NCBI RefSeq assembly: GCF_013299185.1
Contig: NZ_JAAFKG010000008.1
Location: 39,823-103,822, forward strand
DNA from: Microcoleus sp. bin48.metabat.b7b8b9.023
GTDB lineage: Bacteria > Cyanobacteriota > Cyanobacteriia > Cyanobacteriales > Microcoleaceae
Length of the DNA: 64,000 nucleotides
Direction: 5' to 3'
Part shown: positions 10,117 to 19,085 of the stretch, piece by piece
Layout: every line of letters starts with the position of its first letter
Numbering within the stretch: position 1 is the stretch's first letter
Position numbers and translations under genes: made by a program
Notes under the pieces: model-generated
The model's database searches: none
Seen by the model: the letters and a program-made list of their open reading frames with translations, nothing else
What the model was told of the DNA's origin: nothing

Positions 10117-10512
10117 ATGAATAAGCCTGTAATTCTTTGCGTTGACGATGAACCCGATATCTTGAAGACTCTCAAGATGCAGCTCAAGAATGAATTTAAA
10201 GATGATTATTTTTACGAATTAGCTGAAAGTGGTGATGAAGCTTTAGATTTACTGGAGGAGTTTCCAGCAGAAGCTGAGGTGATTGTGGTTGTTTCTGATT
10301 GGCTGATGCCGGGAATTAAAGGTGACGAACTGTTAATTAGAGTTCACCAAAAATATCCTAAAATCGTTAAGGTGATGTTGACGGGGCAAGCGGATAAAGC
10401 TGCTCTTCAGCGGGCAGTAGAAGAAGCCGATTTATACTGCTGTTTGTACAAACCGTGGAAAAGTAAAGAGTTAATAGATACGATCAAATCTGGGCTGGCA
10501 AAGTTATTATGA
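10117..10512 (+). CDS. Single-domain response regulator
   Basis: A 131-residue protein made only of a receiver domain. It has the acidic pair in CVDDEPD, phospho-acceptor Asp61 in VVSDWLMPGIKGDE, the switch threonine in VMLTGQAD and Lys in YKPW. The LTGQAD/KPW pattern resembles the RpfG/HD-GYP receiver subgroup and closely matches the N-terminal receivers of the three hybrid kinases downstream. Its stop codon overlaps the next gene's start (ATGA at 10509-10512), which implies translational coupling. With no output domain, it probably shuttles phosphate between the neighbouring kinases. Confidence 0.93.
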   Translation: MNKPVILCVDDEPDILKTLKMQLKNEFKDDYFYELAESGDEALDLLEEFPAEAEVIVVVSDWLMPGIKGDELLIRVHQKYPKIVKVMLTGQADKAALQRAVEEADLYCCLYKPWKSKELIDTIKSGLAKLL

Positions 10513-13001
10513 AAAAACCTGTGATTGTATGTATTGATGACGAACCTGATGTTTTGAACAGTTTAAAGATTGAACTGAAAAAGGCGATCGGGGATCGGTG
10601 TATTATTGAAACGGCTGAGGGGGGGGAAGATGCTTTAGAGTTACTGGAAGATTTGCAGGCGGATGAATACGAGATTGCGTTGGTGCTTTCCGATTATATT
10701 ATGCCGGATATTAAAGGGGATGAACTGCTTAAAAAAATTCACGAACGATCGCCCGATACGCTGACTATTATGCTGACTGGGCAAGCTGATTTGGAAGCTC
10801 TGAGCAATGCTATAAAGTATGCTAAATTGTACCGTTACATCCCTAAACCTTGGCACAATGAAGATTTGAAATTAACGGTAGTAGAAGCAATTCACAGTTA
10901 CTTGCAAGACCAAAAGTTAACAGATGAAATCCTGAAGCGGCAAGAAGTAAATGCGGCGCTGTCGGCGAGCGAAAGCCGCCTGAACCAATTTTTAGCAGCT
11001 CTGCCCGTGGGGGTATCTGTTTACAATCCCGACGGCTCGATCGCCTATTTCAACCAAGCAGCGCGGGATTTGCTGGGTGCAGACACTATCCCGGAAAGCA
11101 CTGCGGAACAATTAGCTGCAACTTATCAACTTTATGTTGCCAATACTGATGAGCTTTACCCGCCGGACAATCTACCAATTTTGCGCGCGCTCAAAGGAGA
11201 ATTTGTCAGGGTTGACGATGTAGAAATCCGTCAAGATGGCAAAATAATTGCGATCGAGATCAATACTACCCCAATTTTTGACGCTAGGGGAAATATTGTT
11301 TATGCGATCGCAGCTTTTCAAGATATTACCGATCGCAAACGAGCCGAAAAAATACTAGCAGATTACCAGCACACCTTAGAAACCAAAATAGACGAACGCA
11401 CAGAACAACTGCAACAAGCCGCCTTAGCTGCTGAAGCTGCAAACAAAGCTAAAAGCACGTTTTTGGCCAATATGAGCCATGAATTGCGGACTCCTCTCAA
11501 TTCGATACTGGGGTTTGCACAAATCATGGAAGGCAGCTCCAATTTTACTGTCGAAAACCACGAAAATCTGAGTATTATTCGCCGCAGTGGCGAACACTTG
11601 CTGGCCCTGATCAATGAAGTTTTAGACTTGTCAAAAATTGAAGCGGGGCGGATGATACTTGACCCTAAAGACTTCGACTTATACCGCTTGCTTGACGATT
11701 TACAAGATATGTTTCAAATGCGGGCAAAGAATCAAGAGGTTCAGTTGCTTTTTCAGCGAGCAAATGACGTTGCCCAGTATGTGCGAACCGATGATGTCAA
11801 ACTGCGGCAAGTGCTGATAAATATTCTCAGCAATGCAATTAAGTTTACGGAACAAGGTTCGATCGTTTTAAGGGTTTCACAATTAGAAAAATCTAGAATA
11901 GTTGATTTATTGGGGAATCCCACAGCTTGCATTGATACTACAAAAAGTATTAGAGACTTTGCCACCAATAGAATTGATGTGGCAACTGTTGTACCCACAG
12001 ATGAGCCTGATGATTTAACTGACGAGCGGGTAATTTTCCTTCAGTTTGAAATAGAAGATACAGGCGTTGGTATTGCTTCGGAAGAATTGGGGAATATTTT
12101 CAAGGCATTTGTGCAAACATCTTCGGGTCAAAGAACTCAAAAGGGTACGGGTTTGGGATTGACTATTACCCGTCAATTTGTCCGGCTGATGGGAGGAGAA
12201 ATCGTCGTAGAAAGTGAATTAGAACGCGGCACAAATTTTAAATTTGAGATTCCAGTAGGTGTGGTTGATGTTGCTAATATTCCTGCCCCAGAAATTAACC
12301 GGGAAGTTACTGGGTTGGAACCAAATCAACCCTGCTATCGAATTTTAATTGTAGACGATCGCGAAGACAACCGCCAACTTTTAGTCAAAATTCTTTCTCC
12401 CTTGGGTTTTGGAGTGCGAGAGGCTAGCGATGGCTGCGAAGCAATAGAAATATGGGAAAATTGGCAGCCGCATTTAATTTTGATGGATCTGCGAATGCCA
12501 GTGATGGACGGCTATGAAGCTACTAAAGAAATTAGGAACAGAATACAGCAGCAAGAGCAAGAGCGACAAGAAAACGGCTCTGTGATTCCGAAGATTGTTG
12601 CTTTGACAGCTAGCACTATTGAAGAGAAACGATCGTCTGCTTTATCTATAGGCTGCGACGATTTTATTAGCAAACCTTTCCGCAAAACTGATATATTTGA
12701 TACGCTCCACAAACATTTGGGAGTGAGGTACCTCTACTCTTACTCAACTGATTTTATCCCAACGGGCGATCGCCACAATCAATCTGACGCTACCTCTAAT
12801 GCTGCGCTTGCTTACTCGCCCGCACTTCCCGCAGAATGGATAGAAAACATGAGGCAGGTAATACGTAGCGCTGATTTTGACTTAATTGCGAGGACGATCG
12901 AGCAATTAAGGTACGATCGTCCTGAATTTGCCGAAATCCTCCAGGATCATCTCAATAATTTTGACTACCAGAAAATTCTTACTTTAATTGCCGAGGCATA
13001 A
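10509..13001 (+). CDS. REC-PAS-HK-REC hybrid kinase, paralog 1
   Basis: An 830-residue cytoplasmic hybrid kinase. Receiver 1 (about 3-125) has Asp62 and Lys113. A short coiled coil leads to a PAS domain (about 152-280). HisKA carries His324 in NMSHELRTPL. The ATPase has LINILSNAIKFT (about 436-447), DTGVGI (about 517) and GTGLGLTIT (about 546). Receiver 2 (about 610-735) has Asp660 in LILMDLRMPVMDG and a SKPF lysine. A helical tail of about 95 residues follows. A polar insert of about 50 residues (460-508) splits the ATPase domain. Two further copies lie directly downstream. The start overlaps the stop of the response-regulator gene. Confidence 0.93.
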   Translation: MKKPVIVCIDDEPDVLNSLKIELKKAIGDRCIIETAEGGEDALELLEDLQADEYEIALVLSDYIMPDIKGDELLKKIHERSPDTLTIMLTGQADLEALSNAIKYAKLYRYIPKPWHNEDLKLTVVEAIHSYLQDQKLTDEILKRQEVNAALSASESRLNQFLAALPVGVSVYNPDGSIAYFNQAARDLLGADTIPESTAEQLAATYQLYVANTDELYPPDNLPILRALKGEFVRVDDVEIRQDGKIIAIEINTTPIFDARGNIVYAIAAFQDITDRKRAEKILADYQHTLETKIDERTEQLQQAALAAEAANKAKSTFLANMSHELRTPLNSILGFAQIMEGSSNFTVENHENLSIIRRSGEHLLALINEVLDLSKIEAGRMILDPKDFDLYRLLDDLQDMFQMRAKNQEVQLLFQRANDVAQYVRTDDVKLRQVLINILSNAIKFTEQGSIVLRVSQLEKSRIVDLLGNPTACIDTTKSIRDFATNRIDVATVVPTDEPDDLTDERVIFLQFEIEDTGVGIASEELGNIFKAFVQTSSGQRTQKGTGLGLTITRQFVRLMGGEIVVESELERGTNFKFEIPVGVVDVANIPAPEINREVTGLEPNQPCYRILIVDDREDNRQLLVKILSPLGFGVREASDGCEAIEIWENWQPHLILMDLRMPVMDGYEATKEIRNRIQQQEQERQENGSVIPKIVALTASTIEEKRSSALSIGCDDFISKPFRKTDIFDTLHKHLGVRYLYSYSTDFIPTGDRHNQSDATSNAALAYSPALPAEWIENMRQVIRSADFDLIARTIEQLRYDRPEFAEILQDHLNNFDYQKILTLIAEA

Positions 13002-13023
13002 AAATAGCATGGTAGAGTTCATC

Positions 13024-13160
13024 AGTTGACAGTTGACAGTTGACAGTTGACAGTTGACAGCTACCTCTTCCATCGATAGAAGAGGATTGGAGCAATGAAT
13101 CATTTTGTTTGATTTCCCCCGTTTAGGGGGAGGCTTCAGATCCAATTTTCAGGCGTGAAG
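13024..13160. repeat. Spacer copy 1: GTTGACA microsatellite plus hairpin
   Basis: Within the 327-bp gap after hybrid kinase paralog 1. Five GTTGACA repeats (13024-13060) are followed by a block with an AGAAGAGGATTGGAG start and a CCCCCGTTTAGGGGG hairpin (about 13117-13131). The same composite recurs after paralog 2 at 15951-16093. The rest of the gap (13161-13328) has no gene; it holds one HIP1-like site and an A-rich leader. Confidence 0.85.
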
Positions 13161-13328
13161 GTCGATCGGGAAATTTCCTCTAGAGGATCACATTGAAATG
13201 GCGATCGAGATTCAACTCAATCTAGTGTTACCCAAAAAAGTTGGTAAAAAAAATCGGTTGAAATCTGATTCTTTACCAAAATTGTAGCAGCAAAGAGAGA
13301 AGCAAAAAAAACTCCGGGAAGCAAAATC

Positions 13329-15968
13329 ATGAAAAAACCTGTGATTGTTTGTATTGATGACGAAGCTGATGTTCTGAACAGTTTAAAGATTGAACTAAAA
13401 AAGGCGATCGGCGATCGGTGTATTATTGAAACAGCGCAAGGAGGAGAAGATGCTTTAGAGTTATTAACAGATTTACAGGCGGACGAACACGAAATAGCTT
13501 TAGTCGTTTCTGATTATATCATGCCGGATATCAAAGGAGACGAACTGCTCCAAATAATTCATGAACGATCGCCCAATACGCTGAAAATTATGCTGACTGG
13601 TCAAGCAGATTTAGAGGCAGTGAGTCACGCTATCAAGTATGCCAAGCTGTACCGCTACATCCCCAAACCTTGGCAAAAGGAAGATTTGAAGTTAACAGTA
13701 GTAGAAGCAGTTCACAGCTATTTGCAAGACCAAAAGTTGGCTGATGAAGTTATTAAGGGGCGAGAAGCAAACAAGCAGTTGCAGATAGTAAACCAGGAAT
13801 TGTCGGCGAGTGAAAGCCGGTTAAATCAATTTTTAGCAGCTTTGCCTGTGGGGGTATCTGTTTACAATCCCGACGGCTCTATCGCCTATATCAATCATGC
13901 CACCAACCAGTTGCTGGATGCAGATACTGGCTTGGCAGACAGTATGCTAGGCAACAGTGTTGAACAATTAGTTGCAGGTTCTCAATTTTATGACGCCGAA
14001 AACGATCGGCTGTATTTCCCTGAAAATTTTCCGATCTTGCGGGCGCTGAGAGGGGAATATGTCAAGGTGAATGAAGTTGAAATCCTTCAATACGGGCTGA
14101 CAATCACTCTAGAAATAAGTGCCACACCCATTTTTGACGGCAACGGAAATATTGTTTTTGCGATCGCAGTTATTCAAGACATCAGCCAGCGCAAAGAATT
14201 AGAAAATTTCCTATCCAATTACCAGCGCACCTTAGAAGCTGAAATTGTAGAACGCACAGAACAACTGCAAAAAGCTGCCTTCGCCGCCGAAGCAGCAAAC
14301 AGAGCGAAAAGTACCTTCCTTGCCAACATGAGCCACGAGTTGCGTACACCCCTCAATGCCATACTCGGCTTTACTCAAATCGTCGAACCCAGCCCGAATT
14401 TGACAGTAGAAGACCGAGAAAATATCAGAATTATTTACCGCAGCGGCGAACACTTGCTGACTTTAATCAATCAAGCTTTAGACTTGGCAAAAATCGAAGC
14501 GGGGCGGATGACACTTCTTCCGACTAACTTTGACCTTTACTGCTTGCTTGACGAATTGCAAGAAATGTTTGACCTGCGAGCGAAAAATCAAGATTTGCAG
14601 TTGATTTTCCAGCGCGATGCTGACATTCCGCAGTACGTGCGAACCGATGAAGTGAAGCTACGCCAGGTGCTAATCAATCTTCTGAGTAATGCCATGAAAT
14701 TTACTCAAATCGGCGGGGTGTCAGTAAGAGTGCGCCGGAAGTTAGAAGGTATTTCAGCAGCGAATTCGATCGCGAATATAGCCGAAATAAGCGATGAAGG
14801 GGAAATTGTCAGTCCCTTGAAAAATTCGACAGATTCAGATTTAGAAGCAAGCAATTATCCAGGAAATCCTATAATTTCCCGTCAGTCTGAAAGTAAAGTA
14901 TTGGCAAGAATGGATAATTTAAATATTTCTAATTCTCTGTTTTTGGAGTTTGAAATAGAAGATACGGGAGTTGGTATTGCCCCAGAAGAAATGGGCAATC
15001 TTTTTCAAGCATTTGTGCAGACAGCATCCGGTCAAAAAGCTCAACAAGGTACTGGTTTGGGATTGACAATTAGCAATGAATTTGTACGGTTAATGGGTGG
15101 CGTTCTAACTGTAGAAAGCCAGCTAGAACGGGGTACTATTTTTAGATTTGACATAGAAGTTAGTGCAGTTGATGCCGCTGCAATTGCCACTCCAAAAATC
15201 ATCCGTGAGGTGATTGGAATGGAACCCGATCAGCCATACTATCGAATTTTAATTGTGGACGATCGCACAGACAACCGCAAACTGTTAGTCAAAATGCTTT
15301 CTGGCTTGGGTTTCGGAGTCGAAGAGGCTAGCAACGGCCGTGAAGCGGTAGAAATGTGGGAAAATTGGCAGCCGCACTTGATTTTGATGGATTTGCGAAT
15401 GCCGGTGATGGACGGCTACGAAGCGACGATCGAAATTAGATCGAGGATACAGCGGAGAAAGGAAGAGGAACAAGGCGAGGGGAAGATGGATATTCCCAAT
15501 CCTCAATTCCTGAACCCGAAGATTGTTGCTTTAACAGCTAGTACCCATGAAGAGAAACGCGCTTTTTCTTTGTTGATGGGTTGTGATGACTTTATCAGAA
15601 AACCTTTCCGCAAAATGGATATATTTGATACGCTGAGCAAACATTTGGGGGTGAGTTATATCTATTCTGAATTGACAGGATCTGATTCAATGCCCGAGCG
15701 CAATAACCTATCTGATTCTTCTAATACTTTGTCTGCTTCTTTGCCCAACCTTCCCGCAGAATGGATGGATAATATGAGGCAGGTAATTCGCAGTGCTGAT
15801 TTTGACTTAATTGCGAGGACGATCGAGGAAATAAGGGATGCTCATCCTGAATTTGCCGACATCCTTCAAGGTCATCTAGAGAATTTTGATTACCAAAAAA
15901 TTCTCAACTTAATTATCGAAGCAGAGAAATTTAATAGTACGGGTGATCAGTTGACAGTTGACAGTTGA
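13329..15968 (+). CDS. REC-PAS-HK-REC hybrid kinase, paralog 2
   Basis: An 879-residue paralog of the preceding hybrid kinase. Receiver 1 has Asp62 and Lys113 (YIPKPW). The PAS domain is about 162-292. HisKA has His336 (NMSHELRTPL). The ATPase has LINLLSNAMKFT and GTGLGLTIS, with a serine/asparagine-rich insert at about 470-536. Receiver 2 has Asp688 (LMDLRMPVMDG) and a RKPF lysine. The final residues DQLTVDS and the stop codon are encoded by the GTTGACA microsatellite, so the C-terminus is longer than in paralog 1. The start ATG is placed by alignment with paralog 1 (MKKPVIVCIDDE). Confidence 0.93.
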   Translation: MKKPVIVCIDDEADVLNSLKIELKKAIGDRCIIETAQGGEDALELLTDLQADEHEIALVVSDYIMPDIKGDELLQIIHERSPNTLKIMLTGQADLEAVSHAIKYAKLYRYIPKPWQKEDLKLTVVEAVHSYLQDQKLADEVIKGREANKQLQIVNQELSASESRLNQFLAALPVGVSVYNPDGSIAYINHATNQLLDADTGLADSMLGNSVEQLVAGSQFYDAENDRLYFPENFPILRALRGEYVKVNEVEILQYGLTITLEISATPIFDGNGNIVFAIAVIQDISQRKELENFLSNYQRTLEAEIVERTEQLQKAAFAAEAANRAKSTFLANMSHELRTPLNAILGFTQIVEPSPNLTVEDRENIRIIYRSGEHLLTLINQALDLAKIEAGRMTLLPTNFDLYCLLDELQEMFDLRAKNQDLQLIFQRDADIPQYVRTDEVKLRQVLINLLSNAMKFTQIGGVSVRVRRKLEGISAANSIANIAEISDEGEIVSPLKNSTDSDLEASNYPGNPIISRQSESKVLARMDNLNISNSLFLEFEIEDTGVGIAPEEMGNLFQAFVQTASGQKAQQGTGLGLTISNEFVRLMGGVLTVESQLERGTIFRFDIEVSAVDAAAIATPKIIREVIGMEPDQPYYRILIVDDRTDNRKLLVKMLSGLGFGVEEASNGREAVEMWENWQPHLILMDLRMPVMDGYEATIEIRSRIQRRKEEEQGEGKMDIPNPQFLNPKIVALTASTHEEKRAFSLLMGCDDFIRKPFRKMDIFDTLSKHLGVSYIYSELTGSDSMPERNNLSDSSNTLSASLPNLPAEWMDNMRQVIRSADFDLIARTIEEIRDAHPEFADILQGHLENFDYQKILNLIIEAEKFNSTGDQLTVDS

Positions 15969-16093
15969 CAGTTGACAGTTGACAGTTGACAGCTACCCAT
16001 AGCAGTCGATAGAAGAGGATTGGAGGAATGAATCATTTTGTTTGATTTCCCCCGTTTAGGGGGAGGCTTCAGATCCAATTTTCAGGGGTGAAG
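15951..16093. repeat. Spacer copy 2: GTTGACA microsatellite plus hairpin
   Basis: Second copy of the spacer at 13024-13160. It begins inside the end of paralog 2 (15951-15968) and continues through GTTGACA repeats, the AGAAGAGGATTGGAGG block and the same CCCCCGTTTAGGGGG hairpin. Beyond it, 16094-16397 holds no recognised gene; it is AT-rich leader sequence for paralog 3. Confidence 0.85.
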
Positions 16094-16397
16094 TCTGAAA
16101 AAAAATCTCTGGATGACTGATGGCTAAAAATAATAGATACAATTCATCTTTAGTGGTGGCAATATCAAAATTTTAGACTAGACTTGAATTGCAGTCATTC
16201 ACAAACAATCTTGAAATTATCTACATCGCTTACCAGTTTCTCTGTAAATCAAACAATCATGCAAAAGCTCTCAATTTTATCTGTGGTGTAAATCTAAAAT
16301 CAACTTTCTGACTGGGGTGGCAAGGCAGTGAAACTGGCAAAAAAAGCGAAACCAAACAACTCTTTTTGCCTTGAATAAGTAAATATTCAACAAAAAA

Positions 16398-19085
16398 ATG
16401 GCAAATAAATTTATGAAGAAACCTGTGATTGTTTGTATAGATGACGAGCCTGATGTTTTGGAAAGCTTAAAGATTGAGCTCAAAAAGGCGATCGGCGATC
16501 GGTGCATTATTGAAACGGCAGAAGGTGGAGAAGATGCTTTGGAATTGCTGGCAGATTTGCGGGCTGATGAGCATGAAATAGCTTTGGTGCTTTCCGATTA
16601 CATCATGCCGGATATTAAAGGGGACGAGCTGCTCAAACAAATTCACGAACAATCGCCCGATACGCTGACTATTATGCTGACGGGACAAGCCGATTTACAA
16701 GCTCTGAGCAACAGCATCAAGTATGCTAAGTTGTACAGATACATCCAGAAACCTTGGCAAGATGAAGATTTGCAAATAACAGTAGTAGAAGCAATACACA
16801 GTTATTTGCAAGACCAAAAATTAACAATTGAAACTATCAAGCGACAACAAGCCAACGAGGAGTTAAAGAGAGTCAATGCGGAGTTAGAGGTGGTAAACGC
16901 AGACTTGAAGCTAGCCAATGAGGAATTATCTGCGAGTGAAAGTCGGCTGAATCAATTTTTAGGAGCTTTGCCGGTGGGGGTATCTGTTTACAATCCCGAT
17001 GGCTCGATCGCGTATTTGAATCATGCAGCGCAGGAATTGCTTGATTCACAAACTGTCCTCGCGAGGGCTGCCCAAACATGGCGTGGAATGGATCAATTTT
17101 ATAACGGCGAGAGCGATCGCCTATATTTTCCTGAAAATTTTCCGATTTTACGGGCGCTGAGAGGGGAATCTGTCAAAGTTGATGATGTTGAAATCACTCA
17201 ATACGGTTTGATAATTACTTTAGAGGTAACTGCTACGCCAATTTTTGACAGCAGCGGAAATGTTGTTTTTGCGATCGCAGCTATTCAAGACATCAGCGAG
17301 CGCAAAGAAGCAGAAAGAGTCCTCGCAAATTACCAGCGTACCTTAGAAGCTGACATTGTGGAACGCACAGAACAACTGCAACAGGCTGCATTAGCTGCCC
17401 AAGCAGCAAACAGAGCAAAAAGTACGTTTCTCGCCAACATGAGCCACGAGTTGCGTACCCCCCTCAATGCCATACTCGGTTTTACTCAAATCGTCGAATC
17501 TAGCCCGAATCTAACAGCAGACGATCGAGACAATATCAGAATTATTCACCGCAGCGGCGAACACTTGCTGACTTTAATCAATCAAGCTTTAGACTTGGCA
17601 AAAATCGAAGCGGGCCGGATGATTGTTTTTCCGACAAACTTCAATCTCTACGACTTGCTTGACGAAATGGAAGATATGTTTCAACTACGAGCGAAAAATC
17701 AAGGTTTGCAGTTAGTTTTCCAGCGAAATACAGATGTTCCGGAGTACGTGCGAACTGATGAGGTAAAACTGCGCCAAGTGCTAATCAATCTCCTCAGTAA
17801 TGCCATGAAATTTACCAGAGTTGGCGGGGTATCTGTAAGAGTGAGGCCTCTTAGGCAAGGCAGTTCGGCGGGGACAGATGTAGGGGATGTCATGGATGTG
17901 ACAGATAGAAGTAATAGAGAAGAAGCAAGAGGAAATGATTCAGAAGGCGAAATTGTCATTGCCGCTGAAAGTCCTACAAATTTAGATGGTTCGACAAGTT
18001 ACACTCTGCCTGAGAGTGGAAATTTGACGGAGAATAATTTAGATTTGTCTGGTTCGTTGTTTCTGCAATTTGAAGTAGAAGATACAGGAAGTGGCATTTC
18101 TCCCGAAGAATTGGGCAAGGTTTTTCAAGCCTTCGTGCAAACAGAATCCGGTCAAAAAGCTCAAAAAGGGACGGGTTTAGGCTTGACGATCAGCAGCCAA
18201 TTTGTACGGCTAATGGGCGGCAATATTACTGTGGAAAGCGAGCAAAATCGAGGTACGATTTTTAGATTTGAGATTGAAGTTGATGCAGTTGATGCCGCTT
18301 CGATTCCTACCCCGGAAATCAGCAGCCAGGTGATGGGAGTGGAACCAGATGGGATTTCCTACCGGATTTTAGTTGTGGACGATCGCAAAGACAACCGCCA
18401 ACTTTTAGTCAAAATGCTTTCTCCCTTGGGTTTTGCAGTGAAACAGGCTAGCAACGGCCGTGAAGCGGTAGAAATGTGGGAAAACTGGCAGCCGCACTTA
18501 ATCTTGATGGATTTGCAAATGCCGGTGATGGATGGCTGCGAAGCGACGATGGAAATTAGACTCAGGATACAGCAGAGACAGTCCAAGCAAGCAATGGGGG
18601 AGGAAATCAACGTCTCTGGTGTCAAACCTCTGATTCCGAAGATTATTGCTTTGACAGCTAGTACCATTGAAGGGAGGCGATCGTTTGCTTTATTCGTCGG
18701 CTGCGACGATTTTATTAACAAACCCTTCCGCAAAAATGATATCTTTGATACTCTTCACAAACATTTAGGGGTGAAGTATCTATACTCTAACTCAACGGAT
18801 TTGATGTCAGCGGGCGATCGCCACAATCTATCTGACTCCCAGTCTAATGATGCGCTTGCTTATTTACCCATACTTCCCGCACAATGGATAGATAACATGA
18901 GGCAGGTAATCCGCAGTGCTGATTTTGACTTAATTGGGATAACAATCGAGGAAATAAGGGATGCTCATCCTGAATTTGCCGAAATCCTCCAGGGTCATCT
19001 CGATAATTTTGATTACCAGAAAATTCTCAATTTAGTTGCCGAGGCGGAGGAATCAGATCGTGGAGATGAAGGCGGAACAAACTGA
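16398..19085 (+). CDS. REC-PAS-HK-REC hybrid kinase, paralog 3
   Basis: An 895-residue paralog. Receiver 1 has Asp67; the lysine loop reads YIQKPW rather than YIPKPW. A longer coiled coil (about 140-180, with NEELKRVN and NAELEVVN-like heptads) precedes PAS (about 183-305). HisKA has His350. The ATPase has LINLLSNAMKFT and GTGLGLTIS, with the longest polar insert of the three (about 482-552). Receiver 2 has Asp705 (LMDLQMPVMDG) and an NKPF lysine. The homologous start in the sister genes would be ATG 16413 (MKKPVIV). Its 3' end overlaps the cyclase gene, which implies coupled translation. Confidence 0.93.
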   Translation: MANKFMKKPVIVCIDDEPDVLESLKIELKKAIGDRCIIETAEGGEDALELLADLRADEHEIALVLSDYIMPDIKGDELLKQIHEQSPDTLTIMLTGQADLQALSNSIKYAKLYRYIQKPWQDEDLQITVVEAIHSYLQDQKLTIETIKRQQANEELKRVNAELEVVNADLKLANEELSASESRLNQFLGALPVGVSVYNPDGSIAYLNHAAQELLDSQTVLARAAQTWRGMDQFYNGESDRLYFPENFPILRALRGESVKVDDVEITQYGLIITLEVTATPIFDSSGNVVFAIAAIQDISERKEAERVLANYQRTLEADIVERTEQLQQAALAAQAANRAKSTFLANMSHELRTPLNAILGFTQIVESSPNLTADDRDNIRIIHRSGEHLLTLINQALDLAKIEAGRMIVFPTNFNLYDLLDEMEDMFQLRAKNQGLQLVFQRNTDVPEYVRTDEVKLRQVLINLLSNAMKFTRVGGVSVRVRPLRQGSSAGTDVGDVMDVTDRSNREEARGNDSEGEIVIAAESPTNLDGSTSYTLPESGNLTENNLDLSGSLFLQFEVEDTGSGISPEELGKVFQAFVQTESGQKAQKGTGLGLTISSQFVRLMGGNITVESEQNRGTIFRFEIEVDAVDAASIPTPEISSQVMGVEPDGISYRILVVDDRKDNRQLLVKMLSPLGFAVKQASNGREAVEMWENWQPHLILMDLQMPVMDGCEATMEIRLRIQQRQSKQAMGEEINVSGVKPLIPKIIALTASTIEGRRSFALFVGCDDFINKPFRKNDIFDTLHKHLGVKYLYSNSTDLMSAGDRHNLSDSQSNDALAYLPILPAQWIDNMRQVIRSADFDLIGITIEEIRDAHPEFAEILQGHLDNFDYQKILNLVAEAEESDRGDEGGTN

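Noticed and set aside
19036-19065. Extended start of the adenylate cyclase at TTG 19036
   Set aside because: The added residues (PRRRNQIVE) overlap the upstream gene and are not part of the receiver fold; ATG 19066 or GTG 19060 is more plausible.
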